This document shows, piece by piece, positions 1 to 11,043 of a DNA stretch of 64,000 nt. Under the pieces are notes generated by a model. The model was not told where the DNA came from and ran no database searches. It saw only the letters and a program-made list of their open reading frames with translations. A program made the position numbers and the translations under genes. The stretch comes from Mixia osmundae IAM 14324 (Eukaryota > Basidiomycota > Mixiomycetes > Mixiales > Mixiaceae), in contig NW_014575558.1 in assembly GCF_000708205.1 (NCBI RefSeq), forward strand, positions 248,001 through 312,000. Direction: 5' to 3'. Every line of letters starts with the position of its first letter. Position 1 is the first letter of the stretch.

Positions 1-493
1 CACATTCGACGTCGTCGCGCCTGCCGAGTAGTAGACGCGAACATCGATGTAAACGTATTCGGTTGGCGAGACGGGGTTGACGACTGTACGCTTGCTCAGC
101 CATGATCCGCTTGGCAACGTGAGAAGGGATACATGTCAAGGCTTGGTATGAGTCACCATCAGACGTGCTGGTACCAAAACCGGTAGTGTGGACTTGACCG
201 ACGTTGGGCGGTGTGACCTGCAGGTACTGTCGGCCTATCGCAATCAGCGAGAGGACCTGTGCCAAACAAATCAGACATACGCCGCCGTAGTCGCTATCTG
301 CCTGATAAACGATGCCGATGTTAAATTTGAGTACGTAAGGTGTATGGCCGCCATCTTGAACGGTCAGCACTGTATCCCAGCTTCGTTTGGCGAGATGGTT
401 GGTGGTCGTCGTCACGCCCGTTGTAGTAGGCAAGCCACCGACGAACGTGCTCGCAAGAGACACCAAAGCGAGGGCAGAAGTGAAGAACACCAT
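1..493 (-). CDS. Secreted protein, 3' end beyond window (partial)
   Basis: The gene runs off the left edge, so only its N-terminal half is visible. The ATG at 493 opens a typical signal peptide (MVFFTSALALVSLASTFVGG) and is followed by a dibasic LAKR site that a Kex2-type protease could cut. Two introns fit the reading frame: 235-280 (46 nt, GTATGT start, CTGAT branch point, TAG end) and 84-156 (73 nt, ending ACAG). The last visible exon keeps frame to base 1 and reads VNPVSPTEYVYIDVRVYYS. I do not recognise the protein. It looks like a processed extracellular protein. The first intron is well supported; the second is the best of several options. Confidence 0.55.
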   Translation of the reverse strand, partial: MVFFTSALALVSLASTFVGGLPTTTGVTTTTNHLAKRSWDTVLTVQDGGHTPYVLKFNIGIVYQADSDYGGVCLICLAQVLSLIAIGRQYLQVTPPNVGQVHTTGFGTSTSDGDSYQALTCIPSHVAKRIMAEQAYSRQPRLANRIRLHRCSRLLLGRRDDVEC

Positions 494-1109
494 GATTTCA
501 GAGATCGAGGCTGTCACAAAGCGTACACGATAGGTCGATCAACAGTCACTTGAAGGTTGAGAGGACAAAAGATCGAGGAAAGGATGAGACGAACGATGGC
601 CACGAAGCATGCGTCATCGAATCTCGCGAGACCCCTCTGGCGCTGACATTTCCCTCGCGACGCGGATAGCTCGACGCTGAAATCGGATTGAAATCATTGC
701 GTCTGCAGGACCACATAGCCTCGAGCGATGGCAGTCTTACTGCGCACCGATAGACAAAAACTCTGTGCGAAAACTGACTTCAGGCGCCTCACAAGACATG
801 CGCGCTGAGAAGCTCTCTATCAGCAACTTAGCGCTGATCCCAGCCGCCGCATACCTGGTGGGTGTGCAATGTCGGTGAGATAGCAAGCTGTGTATGGATC
901 TGATTGGCTCTTTTGGGCTGCTTTCGACATAAGCTGCGATATCACATGGACGACGGGGATCAAAACGAGCCTTCAGCATCCGTCAAACACTCCAATATGA
1001 AGTCATCTGATCGACGATAGGTCGTCATCTGGCCTATGTATGGCTATCAGTGAAATTCTCAATATAGACGTTCGGCTGACGCATTCTGAGATTTATTGTG
1101 AGCCTGAAT
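494..1109. other. Intergenic, no supported gene
   Basis: This stretch lies between the start of the partial secreted gene and the end of the family-I gene. It has an 80-codon minus-strand open frame at 737-979, but no recognisable motif, signal peptide or splice pattern supports it. It probably holds the promoter of the 493 gene. Confidence 0.5.
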
Positions 1110-2206
1110 TTAAGCATGCCGCGGCAGCTGCGAGCTTGCGTCACTAGCGTTCTGTTGTGAAGCATACTCACCATCGCTCAAAGGCGGCCAGCTCGTCAGT
1201 TCTTGGATCCCAGCTCGCTTTGACTGAGATCTGGAGACGGACAATGTCTGCGTCGTCCGAAGGCAAGACCTTGCGCGCCCTTTACTTTTTGTGGTCTTAT
1301 ACTGTTTAGATTGCTCACCACTATCTCTGTATCTTGCTGCGCAGGCCACACGACTCTTGTTGCCCATTTTGCGCCTTGACTTGGGTTGATCGAGGTAGCA
1401 AAAATCATTTGCAGAGGAGACTGAGCTGTGTTGAGGAATCGGATCGTGTTGATGTCCGGATGGAGATGTGCTGGCTTGCACGTTGCTTCGAGACTAGCGG
1501 ATAGATATGTCTTGATTGGTGCGGGTTGCTTGGGCCCTTCGACGTGGAAGTTGTAGGAACTGTCGCAAGGCGAGATAGCCTGCGGCAAGTCAGGCCCGAC
1601 ACGTTGACAATGCTGATTCGCTCGTGATTTGGTATGCGGCTTGCAGTAGAGCGTCATGACACCAGGCGATAGCTGCCCCATGACTTGCGCCTTGGCATCG
1701 ATTTCAAGCCGCAGCACGAGCTCAATCGAACAGCTACAGCCATCTCAGCTCCGCGGCTGATCTTTCACCAAAGGGCCAGACCAGTCTGCCACTCGTGAAT
1801 GTGCCGGTATCGTGAGGCGAGCGATCAAGGCTACGCCCCGAGTCGTAGCCTCAGTCACCCTCGTAGAGCCTTGGAAGCCAGTCTCTGTCTGTTGCTATGG
1901 CTTAGACCGCACAGATGTTCCTGAGATGTCCTGCTCACTTCGAGTGACCAGGCGTCCTGCTTTGTCGGCGGCGGAATCATTATCAATCTGAGCATCAGCG
2001 AGTCAAGAGCGACGTGAGTATCGCCGACGGTAGACTTGGTATGACAAGCTCCCTGTCGATCTGAGCATACATCGGTAAAGGATCTCGCGTGAGCTGACCC
2101 GCACTTGCCACAATGTGACTTCATAATTCTGTCGTCCCGATACTGAGAATTCCTGAGCAGTAGCAAACAGAGCGCTGTAGAGGCTCAGAAGGCATGAAAG
2201 CATCAT
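1110..2206 (-). CDS. Family-I secreted repeat protein (member a), 299 aa
   Basis: Exons 2206-2105, 2052-1939, 1888-1782, 1733-1422 and 1374-1110 keep one frame and give 299 residues. The protein starts with a signal peptide (MMLSCLLSLYSALFATAQ). It then has one complete copy of the module also found at 21.97-24.84 kb: NYEVTLW, then GAC, a GSTRV...GVALIARL strand, the CCSIE motif and LYCKPHTKSRANQHC. A second module starts (EATCKP) but gives way to a lysine/serine-rich tail, so it looks truncated. The second exon is 114 nt, exactly as in member d. No known domain is recognised. Secretion is supported by the signal peptide and the cysteines; the function is unknown. The last intron (1375-1421) is the least certain junction. 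Confidence 0.65.
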
Positions 2207-2483
2207 ATGGGGCAGATGGCTGCAGTGACTACGCCGTTGCGCGAATATCAAGTGTGCCGACCGACACGTGTCTAATAATCAATGATGGCAGTGAGAAGCT
2301 AGGGCGACTGGGCAATCTGCATGACTACCTGGGGGAAACCATGTGAGCTGCAGACTCTGCGCCTGTGTACTTCAGCCAGCTCATGCTCGAGAAGTGCAAA
2401 GTAGATTGTTTCGACAACACTGCAATGGTAAGGCATAGTTCACACGCGTAGCCAAATGGAGCATTGCCTCATCGAGTATGTCG

Positions 2484-5373
2484 CTACGCTGCAGAAGCAT
2501 CGGGCCTTGACTTTCCTTCGAGAAACCGCATGTATCGGGACCAGATGGGCGTTTTTGAAGGTGATACAGCAGTAGCGCCAGATGCAGGCGTTTTGCCTTG
2601 TAGCGTCAAAGCGTTGCCGACAACAAAGAGCGCCGCCTTTGCCCGAGTAAGTGCGACGTTCAGTCTTCGCCTATCGCTCAAAAACCCAAGCTGAGAATGC
2701 TTGTTAGATCGTACTGCCGAGAAAACGATGACCTCTTTCTCTCGCCCTTGGAAGCCATCGACTGAGCTGACCTCGATCTGATCAACTCTCGCACCAGCGG
2801 GGAATCGCCAGCTTTGCAGCATCATTCGTCGAAGACGATGCACTTGCCCAGCATAAGGTGTGATGATACCGATGTCCGAGCAGCGCAAGTCAGAATTGCG
2901 TGCAAGCAGGTCTCTGACGATGAGAGTGATTTCTTCCGCTTCGCCTTCGTTGATGTACGACTTTCCTTCCTTCTGCTCGAGGCCATCACAATTAATAAAG
3001 GTCAGCGCGCTCGATTTGCCAGCAGGAGAGAAGCGCGATCGTATTGCCGCTTGCTTCGATTTGAGCGTACTCGGCGCATCACGAAGCTGTCCGCGATAAA
3101 AGGCCATGTTGGGGAATTTGGAGATGTCAGGATGCATACGGTACTGCGTGTCGAGCATGACGGACGGCACGCGCTTGCTGACCATCAATCGCTCGAACAA
3201 GCTGATGTTGAAGCCCTCTTGGGTCGCATCAGGACTCTGTTCCCGGTCATGAGCGCAGACCACAGTGAGCTCAGAGAGGCCGCCTCACCATTGCGATAGA
3301 CGGCAGCTGCTTGTGATCGCCGATGAGGACGAGCTGCTGACTGCCCTTCATGAGCGGCACTAAAGTGCTTGCCTCATTACATTGCGCAGCTTCGTCGATG
3401 AAGACGATGGGGAAGTCAATCGAGGCAACATGCGAGACCGAGGCGCCGAGGCAAGTGGAGAAGATGACATCGACGTTCGAGCATATGTCAGCCCAGATGA
3501 GAGACTCCAAGAAGTATCGCGATGACAGGACCCGCTTGAACTTTGTATCGACAGCTTCGTCGGGCGTTGCAGCGGGACCGATACGCTGATGATCTAGCCC
3601 TCGTATGCGATCCGACATGACTTCTAGCTTCTCGGCAAAGGGGTGACGGGCGACTTGTGCAAGCATGCAATATGGTTCTGCAGACGGACTGACTTTGTCT
3701 TCAAGCCCAACGCGTAGTGGTCTCAGACCAGCTTTGACAGCTCGTGCGAGCAGCTGATCGACTGCGACGTGAGTAGGAGCGCAAACGAGAATCGGCTGCG
3801 GGACCTGAAAGTGCACCTTGAGCAGTCGGAGCGCTTCGATGATGGTGATTGATTTGCCGGTGCCGGGAGGGCCCTGGATGAGTGCACACCTGCTGCTCAA
3901 CGATTGCGCGATTGCTCTGATCTGGGTTCGATTGAGATCGAGCACCGGGTCTCCTTCCAAGACGATGGGGTGAGACCGAGTGTAGCGTTTGACCCAGCTG
4001 TACAGGAGCTGGTTTGAGGCGACAAAGTCGGGTACGTCTGTAGCGCCTTTTGCATACAATCTGTCATCTAGTATGACGTCTCGCAAGCCTGTGCCCAGCA
4101 AAGGATGCTCTGGGTACTTCTTGTACGCCGCTCCTGTCCTCTTGGTGAAGATGGAAGCGTTATAGCTCAATTGCGGCTGCAGATCGGTAGAGAGCAGGTC
4201 TACAGCGAGAGACTGCCGTTTGTAGCTTGCGTCGTCCCAGGCCAGCTCTATAGAGTACAATTGATCCTTGCCGGGCACGAAGAGTGAATGAGCATCGATC
4301 TCTGGCGTGAAGCACTCGGAGCGAAGAGAGATGCTGTCTTTGAAGACGCGAGTAACTCTAGCGGTCCAAGCGGGCGATTCGGGCGTGATGGGCTTGCCAT
4401 CTCGCACAATGACGATCATGTTGGTTCGAAAGGAATGTTCTGGCAGCTCGGAGAACGTCCGTCCTGGCAGACTCAGACTGAAGCTGACGCCAATGCGCCC
4501 ATCATCTGCCGGGCCCTCGTGCGTGTCCGGATCGGCTTCTTTGGTGCGTTTACCGGACTTGCGCTTTGGGTTCGTCGGCCCGTTGGTCCGTGCGGTAAGC
4601 CCCGTAAGGACTGGTTGAGTGTCGAATGGCAAGTCTTGCAGAACACGATCAAGCTTGCCTTGCATGACTTGGCAGAGCGTTGCATATCTCTCTGCTCCGA
4701 TCAGTCGCTGGGTCCTGTGATTGTGATGCCAGCACAGTCAGACATCAGGCTCGTCCAAATACCTGCGGACTGACTTTGCAACATAGCTGTCTACTTTGCC
4801 GCCTGTCTGCTGCTCTGTTTGCTTGTGGGCTTTCTCCAACTCTTTCATGAGATGAGATTTCATGGGCTTCCGACTGATCTCGGATGGTCGGAGCAAGAGT
4901 CTCTGACTGGGCGAGCGCGAAGAAGCTCGCAATCGCCAATCGTAGCGTCCCGAAAGAGGCTGCAACGCTTTTGGCTGCTCTGCGATCGCTTGTGTAGGCG
5001 ACTGCTGAACGGCCGCTGTCTCTTCTGCATGCTCGGCAGGGGCAGGGACTCCACTTGGGCCGGTCTCAAGGTGATCGACAGTCTTGGTGCTTTCTCTGAC
5101 AGCCTCGATGACAGAAGCATGACGCCGTTTGCCAGGCCTGAAGCGGGTAGTCTCCTTCTTGGCCTTTGTCTGCACGATGATCTTGTCCGTGCTCTTCGTT
5201 GCGCTAGGCTTGATCTGGACAGAGCGAGGAGGCAAGGGGGGTGGCCGTATGGCACCCGCCTGCTGAAAATGGTGTGCGTGTTGCCATCGTCTCGTGCATT
5301 CTTCGAGTGCTCTGCTGAGATTGACGAGACTTGAAGCTGCCCTGCCAGAGTGAGCAGTGCGAGCAGTGAGCAT
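2484..5373 (-). CDS. SF1B DNA/RNA helicase, Upf1-like family, 929 aa
   Basis: Exons 5373-4763, 4714-3289 and 3236-2484 join in frame to 929 residues. The C-terminal two thirds carry the full set of Upf1/Sen1/Dna2-like helicase motifs. These include LDLNRTQ (Q motif), GPPGTGKS (Walker A, near residue 480), the DEAAQ box (near 640), GDHKQLPS, DTQYRMHP, SVDGFQGREKEVI and NVALTRAK. The N-terminal 200 residues are basic, rich in proline and serine, and have no recognisable domain. The middle region resembles the beta-barrel part of Upf1-type enzymes. Such helicases unwind nucleic acid 5'-to-3' with ATP, in RNA decay, transcription termination or replication. The exact orthology (ZGRF1-, Sen1- or Hcs1-like) cannot be settled by eye. 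The gene is divergent from the aminotransferase, with about 220 bp between starts. Confidence 0.85.
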
Positions 5374-5590
5374 CTAGCCGGGAGCCACTAAGCCGATAGC
5401 TGCCTCATCATCTGCTTGCCTTGTTCGATGGGAGCCACACTCGACATCCACATAAAGACGAGCGCGACCTCAGCGTGGTCTCAGCTCGAGGCGACAGCAG
5501 TCGACGACGAAGCGACCACAGCTTTGTTCACTCTTGCCTCAAAGAGCCAGCAGACGATCATCGGGATCAACCCACCTGCTCCTGGCCTGC

Positions 5591-7293
5591 ATGGCCCTCC
5601 GGCGCGAGCTCAAGCGGGCAACTTGCGCCGTCACACGACAGGCTCTTTCCCCACATTCCTCGAGACGATATGCTGCCCTTGCGAGCTTCCCCAACGAGCC
5701 CACCGCACCCTCTGTCATCACGAGCACCGTGCCAGGCCCAGTCTCGATCGAAGCCAGCGAGAGCATCGGTAGCTTTCAAGAGAATCGCTCCCATGTCCTC
5801 GTGGGCGATTATTCAAAGTCGATCGGCAACTATCTCGTCGACGTAGACGGCAACGTCGTGTGTGCACTCCGTCGTTCATCAGGATCCTGCTGACAAGGAG
5901 CCAGCTCCTCGATGTCTATGCGCAAATCGCAAGCAATGCGATTGGCTACAATCATCCAGCGCTCATCGATCTCGCGCGCTCAGACGAGTTCATCACGGCT
6001 GCAATGAACCGACCCGCCCTGGGCAACTTTCCACCCAAGATCTGGAAAGACCTACACACGACAGGACTGCTCAAAGTCGCACCGGAAGGTCTCAGCAATC
6101 TCTTCACAATGATGTGCGGCTCCTGCGCCAATGAGGCAAGCTTTGATTTTCTTGGCTCCTTTGCCAACCTGACACTGCCCATTCAGGGTGCAATGAAAGC
6201 GGCCTTTATAGCCTACCGTGCACGCGAGCGCAAGGACGCGCTAGCCTTCACCAGCGAAGACTTATCATCTTGCATGAAGAATGCAGCGCCCGGCTCACCC
6301 GATCTGAGCGTCATGTCCTTTACCTCTGCTTTCCACGGCCGCTTGTTTGGCTCCCTGAGTCTGACTCGCAGCAAGCCCATTCACAAGCTCGACATACCTG
6401 CTTTCGACTGGCCAGCCGCTACCTTTCCCAAGAATCAGTACCCGCTCGACGAGCATGGAGAGGAGAATGCCAAGGCAGAAGCAGCTTCACTGGCCGAGGT
6501 TGAGAGCATCATCACGACAAGAAAGCAAGAAGGCAGACCGGTGGCAGCACTCATCGTTGAGCCTATCCAGAGCGAAGGGGGCGATCAGTAAGCGCGACTG
6601 CAGACAAGCCCGCACAGGCTTACCTCCTGAGTAGTCACGCCACGCCGGACTTCTTCAGAAAACTGCAGACCGTGCTCAAGAAGCACGGCGTCTTCTTCAT
6701 CGTCGATGAGGTCCAGACTGGCTTCGGCGCGACCGGCAAGTTCTGGGCGTACGAGCACTGGGACCTGCCCAGCCCGCCAGACTTCCTCTGCTTTTCCAAG
6801 AAAGCACAAGCAGCGGGCTTCTTCCACAGCATCGATACTCGAGCAGGTTGGTACCACCAGTACTCACGCATCCTGACATTCTGACCTTTTCGACGCAGCT
6901 GCTCCCTATCGCAACTTTAATACGTGGATGGGCGATCCTATCCGATCCATGCAAGCCAGAACACTCATCAACGTCATCCAAGAGAACGATCTCGTCAGCA
7001 AGACAGCACAAGTCGGTCAGATCCTGTACGATGGCCTGAACGGCCTCTCGCAAATATCCGCAGGCAAGGGCAAGATCAACTCGCTAAGGGGCAAAGGTGC
7101 AGGCACTTTTATTGCATTCGATGCAGCCTCGCCTGCCCAACGAGACGGAATCATAAAAGGTCTGAAGCAACGGGGCGTCAATGCGGGAGGATGCGGCGAG
7201 ATGGCGGTCAGGTTACGGCCCATGCTCGTCTTTGATAGAACACACGCAGACATCTTTCTGGGCACGCTCGAGGACACCCTCAAATCATTGTAA
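5591..7293 (+). CDS. UGA1: 4-aminobutyrate aminotransferase, mitochondrial, 519 aa
   Basis: Exons 5591-5857, 5905-6587, 6632-6846 and 6899-7293 give 519 residues, close to fungal and animal GABA transaminases. The start ATG was chosen because it opens an arginine-rich, acid-free leader (MALRRELKRATCAVTRQA) typical of mitochondrial import. Recognisable blocks are GNVLLDVYAQIAS, MMCGSCANEASFD, SAFHGRLFGSLS, EPIQSEGGD, FIVDEVQTGFG and the pyridoxal-phosphate lysine region FSKKAQAAG (near residue 373), then PYRNFNTWMGDP. The enzyme moves the amino group of GABA to 2-oxoglutarate and gives succinic semialdehyde, the first step of the GABA shunt. Introns are 44-52 nt with clear CTGAC branch points. 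Nothing suggests inactivation. Confidence 0.95.
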
Positions 7294-7358
7294 ATTGCAT
7301 GAGCATGATGACAACATGATGACAGTTCTGCGGTACTGCTGTAGGGTCCTTTGAGTGC

Positions 7359-8940
7359 TCATTCGAAGAGCTTGTGGATGTCTTCCTGCGTCTCGAGCAG
7401 GCCAGACGTTGTTGCGATGAGACCCTTGAGACGTTCGAGATCCTCGCCTTCGTACGACATCAACGGGCTCACTTCGATCTCCTTGTCGCCCAGCTTTGCA
7501 CCGGCAGCCTCAAGCCAGCGCTTTTGTTGGTTCAAGAGATCGGCTCTGTGTGCTCATCAGCGCGTGTGACAACAGAGTCCGATACACGCACCTTGACGTT
7601 TCCGGGCAGTCCGATCCTGAGCCCGGCGCATTCTTGAGCGGGGAGAACTCGTCCTTGCGTTCGACTTCAAGCAGAGCCATCTTCTCCGTGAAGGGCAGGA
7701 CATCAAAGATGAAGAGCTCGAGCTTCATTCCATTGGGCTTGCTGGGCTTCTCTTCCCTGCCATTCTCGAGCGAGACATGAGGGATCTTCTTGCGAGCGAC
7801 ATGGTATGCCATTTCCTTTTGAAACGAGGCAATTTTTTCGAGAAATTCGAGCGTGTAAAAGTGGTTGGCGATGTTGGCGGCGCGAAAAGCGAGCTGGTTG
7901 CCGTCTTTGCGGGCAGCGAGCTCCTTCGGAATCTCAGAGTACTCGATGACGTTGAATTTACCATTTTTGAGAGCGACAACACCGACTGATTCGTCAGGAT
8001 GGGTCTTGACGACCGTCTTTGTGCCACATTCGGCGCCAGCGTGGATGCAGTAGCCCACAAAGACGGGGTCTGCGACTTTGGCGAGACAGTTGTCGACGCA
8101 GTAAGCGTGGAGGTAGCGGATACCACGCGATGCCATGTCTGAGAGAACAGTCCCTTCTTTACCGGTTTCGAGAGGCGCGCGTAAAGCAGCGTCTGCACTT
8201 TGATCAGCCTGAGAAAATAGAAGAGGCGAGCAAGTGTACAAATGCCACCGTTTCCGTCAGGCGCAACAGCGACGTGCGATTTGGTCTCGAGGAAAATCTT
8301 GCCGTCGTCGGTCAGGCACGGCAAGACGCCTGTGGGATGTGAGCCTAATCGCACGGCATAAAGCGCGCTTACCTTGCTGGAAAAAGACGACGTTCTGCGC
8401 AGCGAGACCAAAGTAGTTGTGCTCGACGAAGAAAGCTTCTGTCGCCTTTCGAGTGGGTCCACTGGTCATGACGTACCAAGTGAGAACACCACTTGCGAGA
8501 GTTTGGAGTCGCTTGATGCGCTCGCCTTGAAGCTGGAAGAGGGACTTGCCCGAAGGCAGCTTGATGTCGTAGGCACCTTTGGGAGCAGACGAGCCAAGGC
8601 GAGTGCCCTGACCGCCTGCGAGCAAGATGACAGCTACTTGGCCTTCCTTGATCGCATTCAGGCCACGTTCACGGTAGCCTGACGCTTTGTTTGGATCGGC
8701 GACGAGCGATTCCACACTGGAAGCGGGCGGAGGCTCGATGCTGATCGAATCAGTATCTGGCGTGGCCTTTTCCGCCTCGACGGCGGTCTTGAAGATGCCA
8801 TTCAGCTCGGCTACATCGATGGTATCGAGTTGCTCGAGCAGTGCCCCTTGCTCGGCTTCTGACAGCTCTTCGTAGAAATGCAGCACATGCTCTTGACCGG
8901 CCTTGGTGTAGCGCTGCTTGATGGCCTCATACGTGCTCAT
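7359..8940 (-). CDS. UAP1: UDP-N-acetylglucosamine pyrophosphorylase, 481 aa
   Basis: Exons 8940-8373, 8329-8240, 8192-7592 and 7545-7359 give 481 residues, the usual length. The uridyl-binding loop LLAGGQGTRLGSSAPKG lies near residue 107. Further signatures are VMTSGPT, APDGNGGIYAAL, YCVDNCLAKVADPVF and KNAPGSGSDCPETSRADLL. The enzyme makes UDP-GlcNAc from UTP and GlcNAc-1-phosphate in the cytosol. This is the last step feeding chitin, N-glycan and GPI-anchor synthesis. The start at 8940 is the first ATG in frame; upstream in-frame codons begin only with GTG. A GPI-assembly gene (GPI11) also lies in this window, but no link between the two is implied. Confidence 0.95.
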
Positions 8941-9257
8941 GATGCCGGCTTCACTTGGCTCAGAAACTCGGCAAATCACGTCTGCTGTCTTGTCAGTCGC
9001 GTCAGATCGTCTCGGTCGATCCGTCGCGTGTCAACGTGGCCAACATCTCGCGTCATTACGAGGTCAAAGTCTTCGATGGACGTGCACATGCGTTTCCAGC
9101 CAGACTCTGCTTTGCTGCACTTCTGGACACGCGTTTCGACCGGATCCTGGTCTGGTTCTGCCGAGTGCAGTCACTGATTGGGCGCGGGTCGATAGGGATC
9201 GTTCCAATGAAGGGGTATATTACCGTTTGGGCAGACCGTGCCTACGGGCGGAAAATG

Positions 9258-10122
9258 TCAGCTTCGTGGGAAGTGTACATCATCGCGCATACGGGATGCT
9301 AGTATCAGGTGGCTGCAGTCGACGCCGAGGAGAGAACGAGGAGGCCCGCAGATGAAGGATAGCTGGTCGTGACCCCATTGTTCTATGCCGTCTTCGAGGG
9401 CGTCAGCTCGGTGTGCGCTACTGCGGTAGAGAGCGATAGTGACGGACATCGCTGGCTACGGAGGAACCACGTTCGACGGAGCGTTCCTTCGCAGCAGAAC
9501 CGGACTGCGCAAGACTCAGCGCCGGCTGAGCATATTGAATAACCTACCAATAGCCTCTTGAGGACGCACGGTCCATTCGACGATGAGCATTGCATCGTCA
9601 TCATCGGCAGCTTTACTTGAGACCTGTCGCTCTGTCTGAGTCACGACGCCACTAATCAGCAAAGCCACCTTTACCGATACGCCAGGAGCGTCGGTGAAGC
9701 CCTGCGGCACGCTCGAGGAAGCTGTCAATGCAGATCGAGAGCGGCTCACCATGCGTATCTGTGTATCACCCCATCGGCGAACCTCGACCGATTGTATGAA
9801 CTAGCTGTATACATGAATTCCTGGGTCGTCTCATGTCAGCAACAGACGCACCGGCGTGGTGGACAAAGTGAATTCGGAAAAGTCCGGCACAGTGCCAGGC
9901 GGAAGAGTACATTGAGCCTGCCATGCCATGTGTTGCAGCCAGATCGGCCGGTCCCACGGACGGACGGACCGTAAAGGAGAGATTAAGATAGTATATTTGC
10001 CAATCACCTATCGCCATCAGTTGGGCCGGGTTAGATGATTTTTGATGCTCTTCCAGCGGATGAGGGCTAGCGGGTATTGTGAGCGTAAGCGTGAGGATGG
10101 CCGACCAAAGGGGCAGCTTCAT
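9258..10122 (-). CDS. Probable family-I secreted protein (member b), exons unresolved
   Basis: The ATG at 10122 opens a clear signal peptide (MKLPLWSAILTLTLTIPASP) followed by DWQIYYLNLSF, which matches the YxVxLW start of the family-I module. Further downstream on the same strand are VSVKVALLISG and VTIALYRSSAHRADALEDG...ICG. These line up with the LIARL strand and the LYCxxHTKSxA...C block of members a, c and d, though the first cysteine of that block is replaced by arginine. I could not join all exons in one frame with canonical sites. The span is therefore a region with family-I pieces, either a divergent gene or a decaying one. Confidence 0.35.
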
Positions 10123-11043
10123 GGTCGTTCGCGATGAAGGGAATAGTCGCCGTTACTTCTTTGCACCTCGCTCAGCGCTCACTAGCTCCTCGTGGTATCC
10201 TGAAACAGCTTGCATACATCGACACAACCGCCCAGCATCTTGCTCGAGGGACTTTGTACCTCAGCGGTGAAGGGTCCGGCTTCACAAAGCCTCTGCATTG
10301 TCATCGTGAGCCTGCATTGGCGCGCGCAGGCCGCAGACTTGTACGGTTGAGACGCGCCGATCAGCCTGAAGCAATCGTGCCCTTTCCGATAATGTACTAC
10401 TGCTGAGAGGACACTGACGGCATGCTGCTCTGGAGAGCTTTAGAGGTGATTGCCTATTTGGCTCGCAAGGCATGCAGTAGTCATCGATGTGGATTCCGGT
10501 TAGCAGACGGTCAGATGCCAGTCTACCGCGAAGGGAGATTGCTGTGTGATCTGACAGCCGTGCATTCGGGACTTTGCAATGTACATGGTGGCATGAGTTC
10601 CACGGACTACTGGACGGACATCTGGATGCAAGGATGGAGAAGCTATGGCTTCGAGCTCGAACAGGCCTCGAACGTTTTCGGCGTGTGCTTGGGCATACGA
10701 AGGGCAAGACTGGAGGCCATCCTCTAGCTTTCGCAACCGCTGGTCGAGCTACACGTGTTGATCAAGCTGGCGGGCTACTGAACACGGTGTCGTGTACTTC
10801 GGGAAAGCGCTTGACTGGTGATGTCGATGCACCACAGCTTCAGGAGTGATCTTGAAATCTCAAAGCCTCCGCTTTGTCGACGAAGCGGTAGATGGCTGAC
10901 TGACTGATTCAAATGAGCGGCTGAGACAGGGCTGATCGTCGGTCGATAGGAGGCTGTACAGAGGCTCTGCAGGCTTGGTGGTGCTTCAGGCTTCAACACG
11001 CGCTTCAGCTTCGTTGCAGTTGAGCTCGAGCGCTCGTGACGAC
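10123..11043. other. Intergenic region upstream of POM152, unresolved
   Basis: About 920 bp separate the family-I-like gene from the POM152 start. Open frames of up to 141 codons exist on both strands, but none shows a signal peptide, known motif or consistent splice pattern. It must contain the POM152 promoter. A small unrecognised gene cannot be excluded. Confidence 0.4.

Noticed and set aside
10422-10849. Open frames on both strands before POM152, considered as another family-I gene
   Set aside because: A few short likenesses (HATMYIAKSRMHGC) are not in the right order, and there is no signal peptide.
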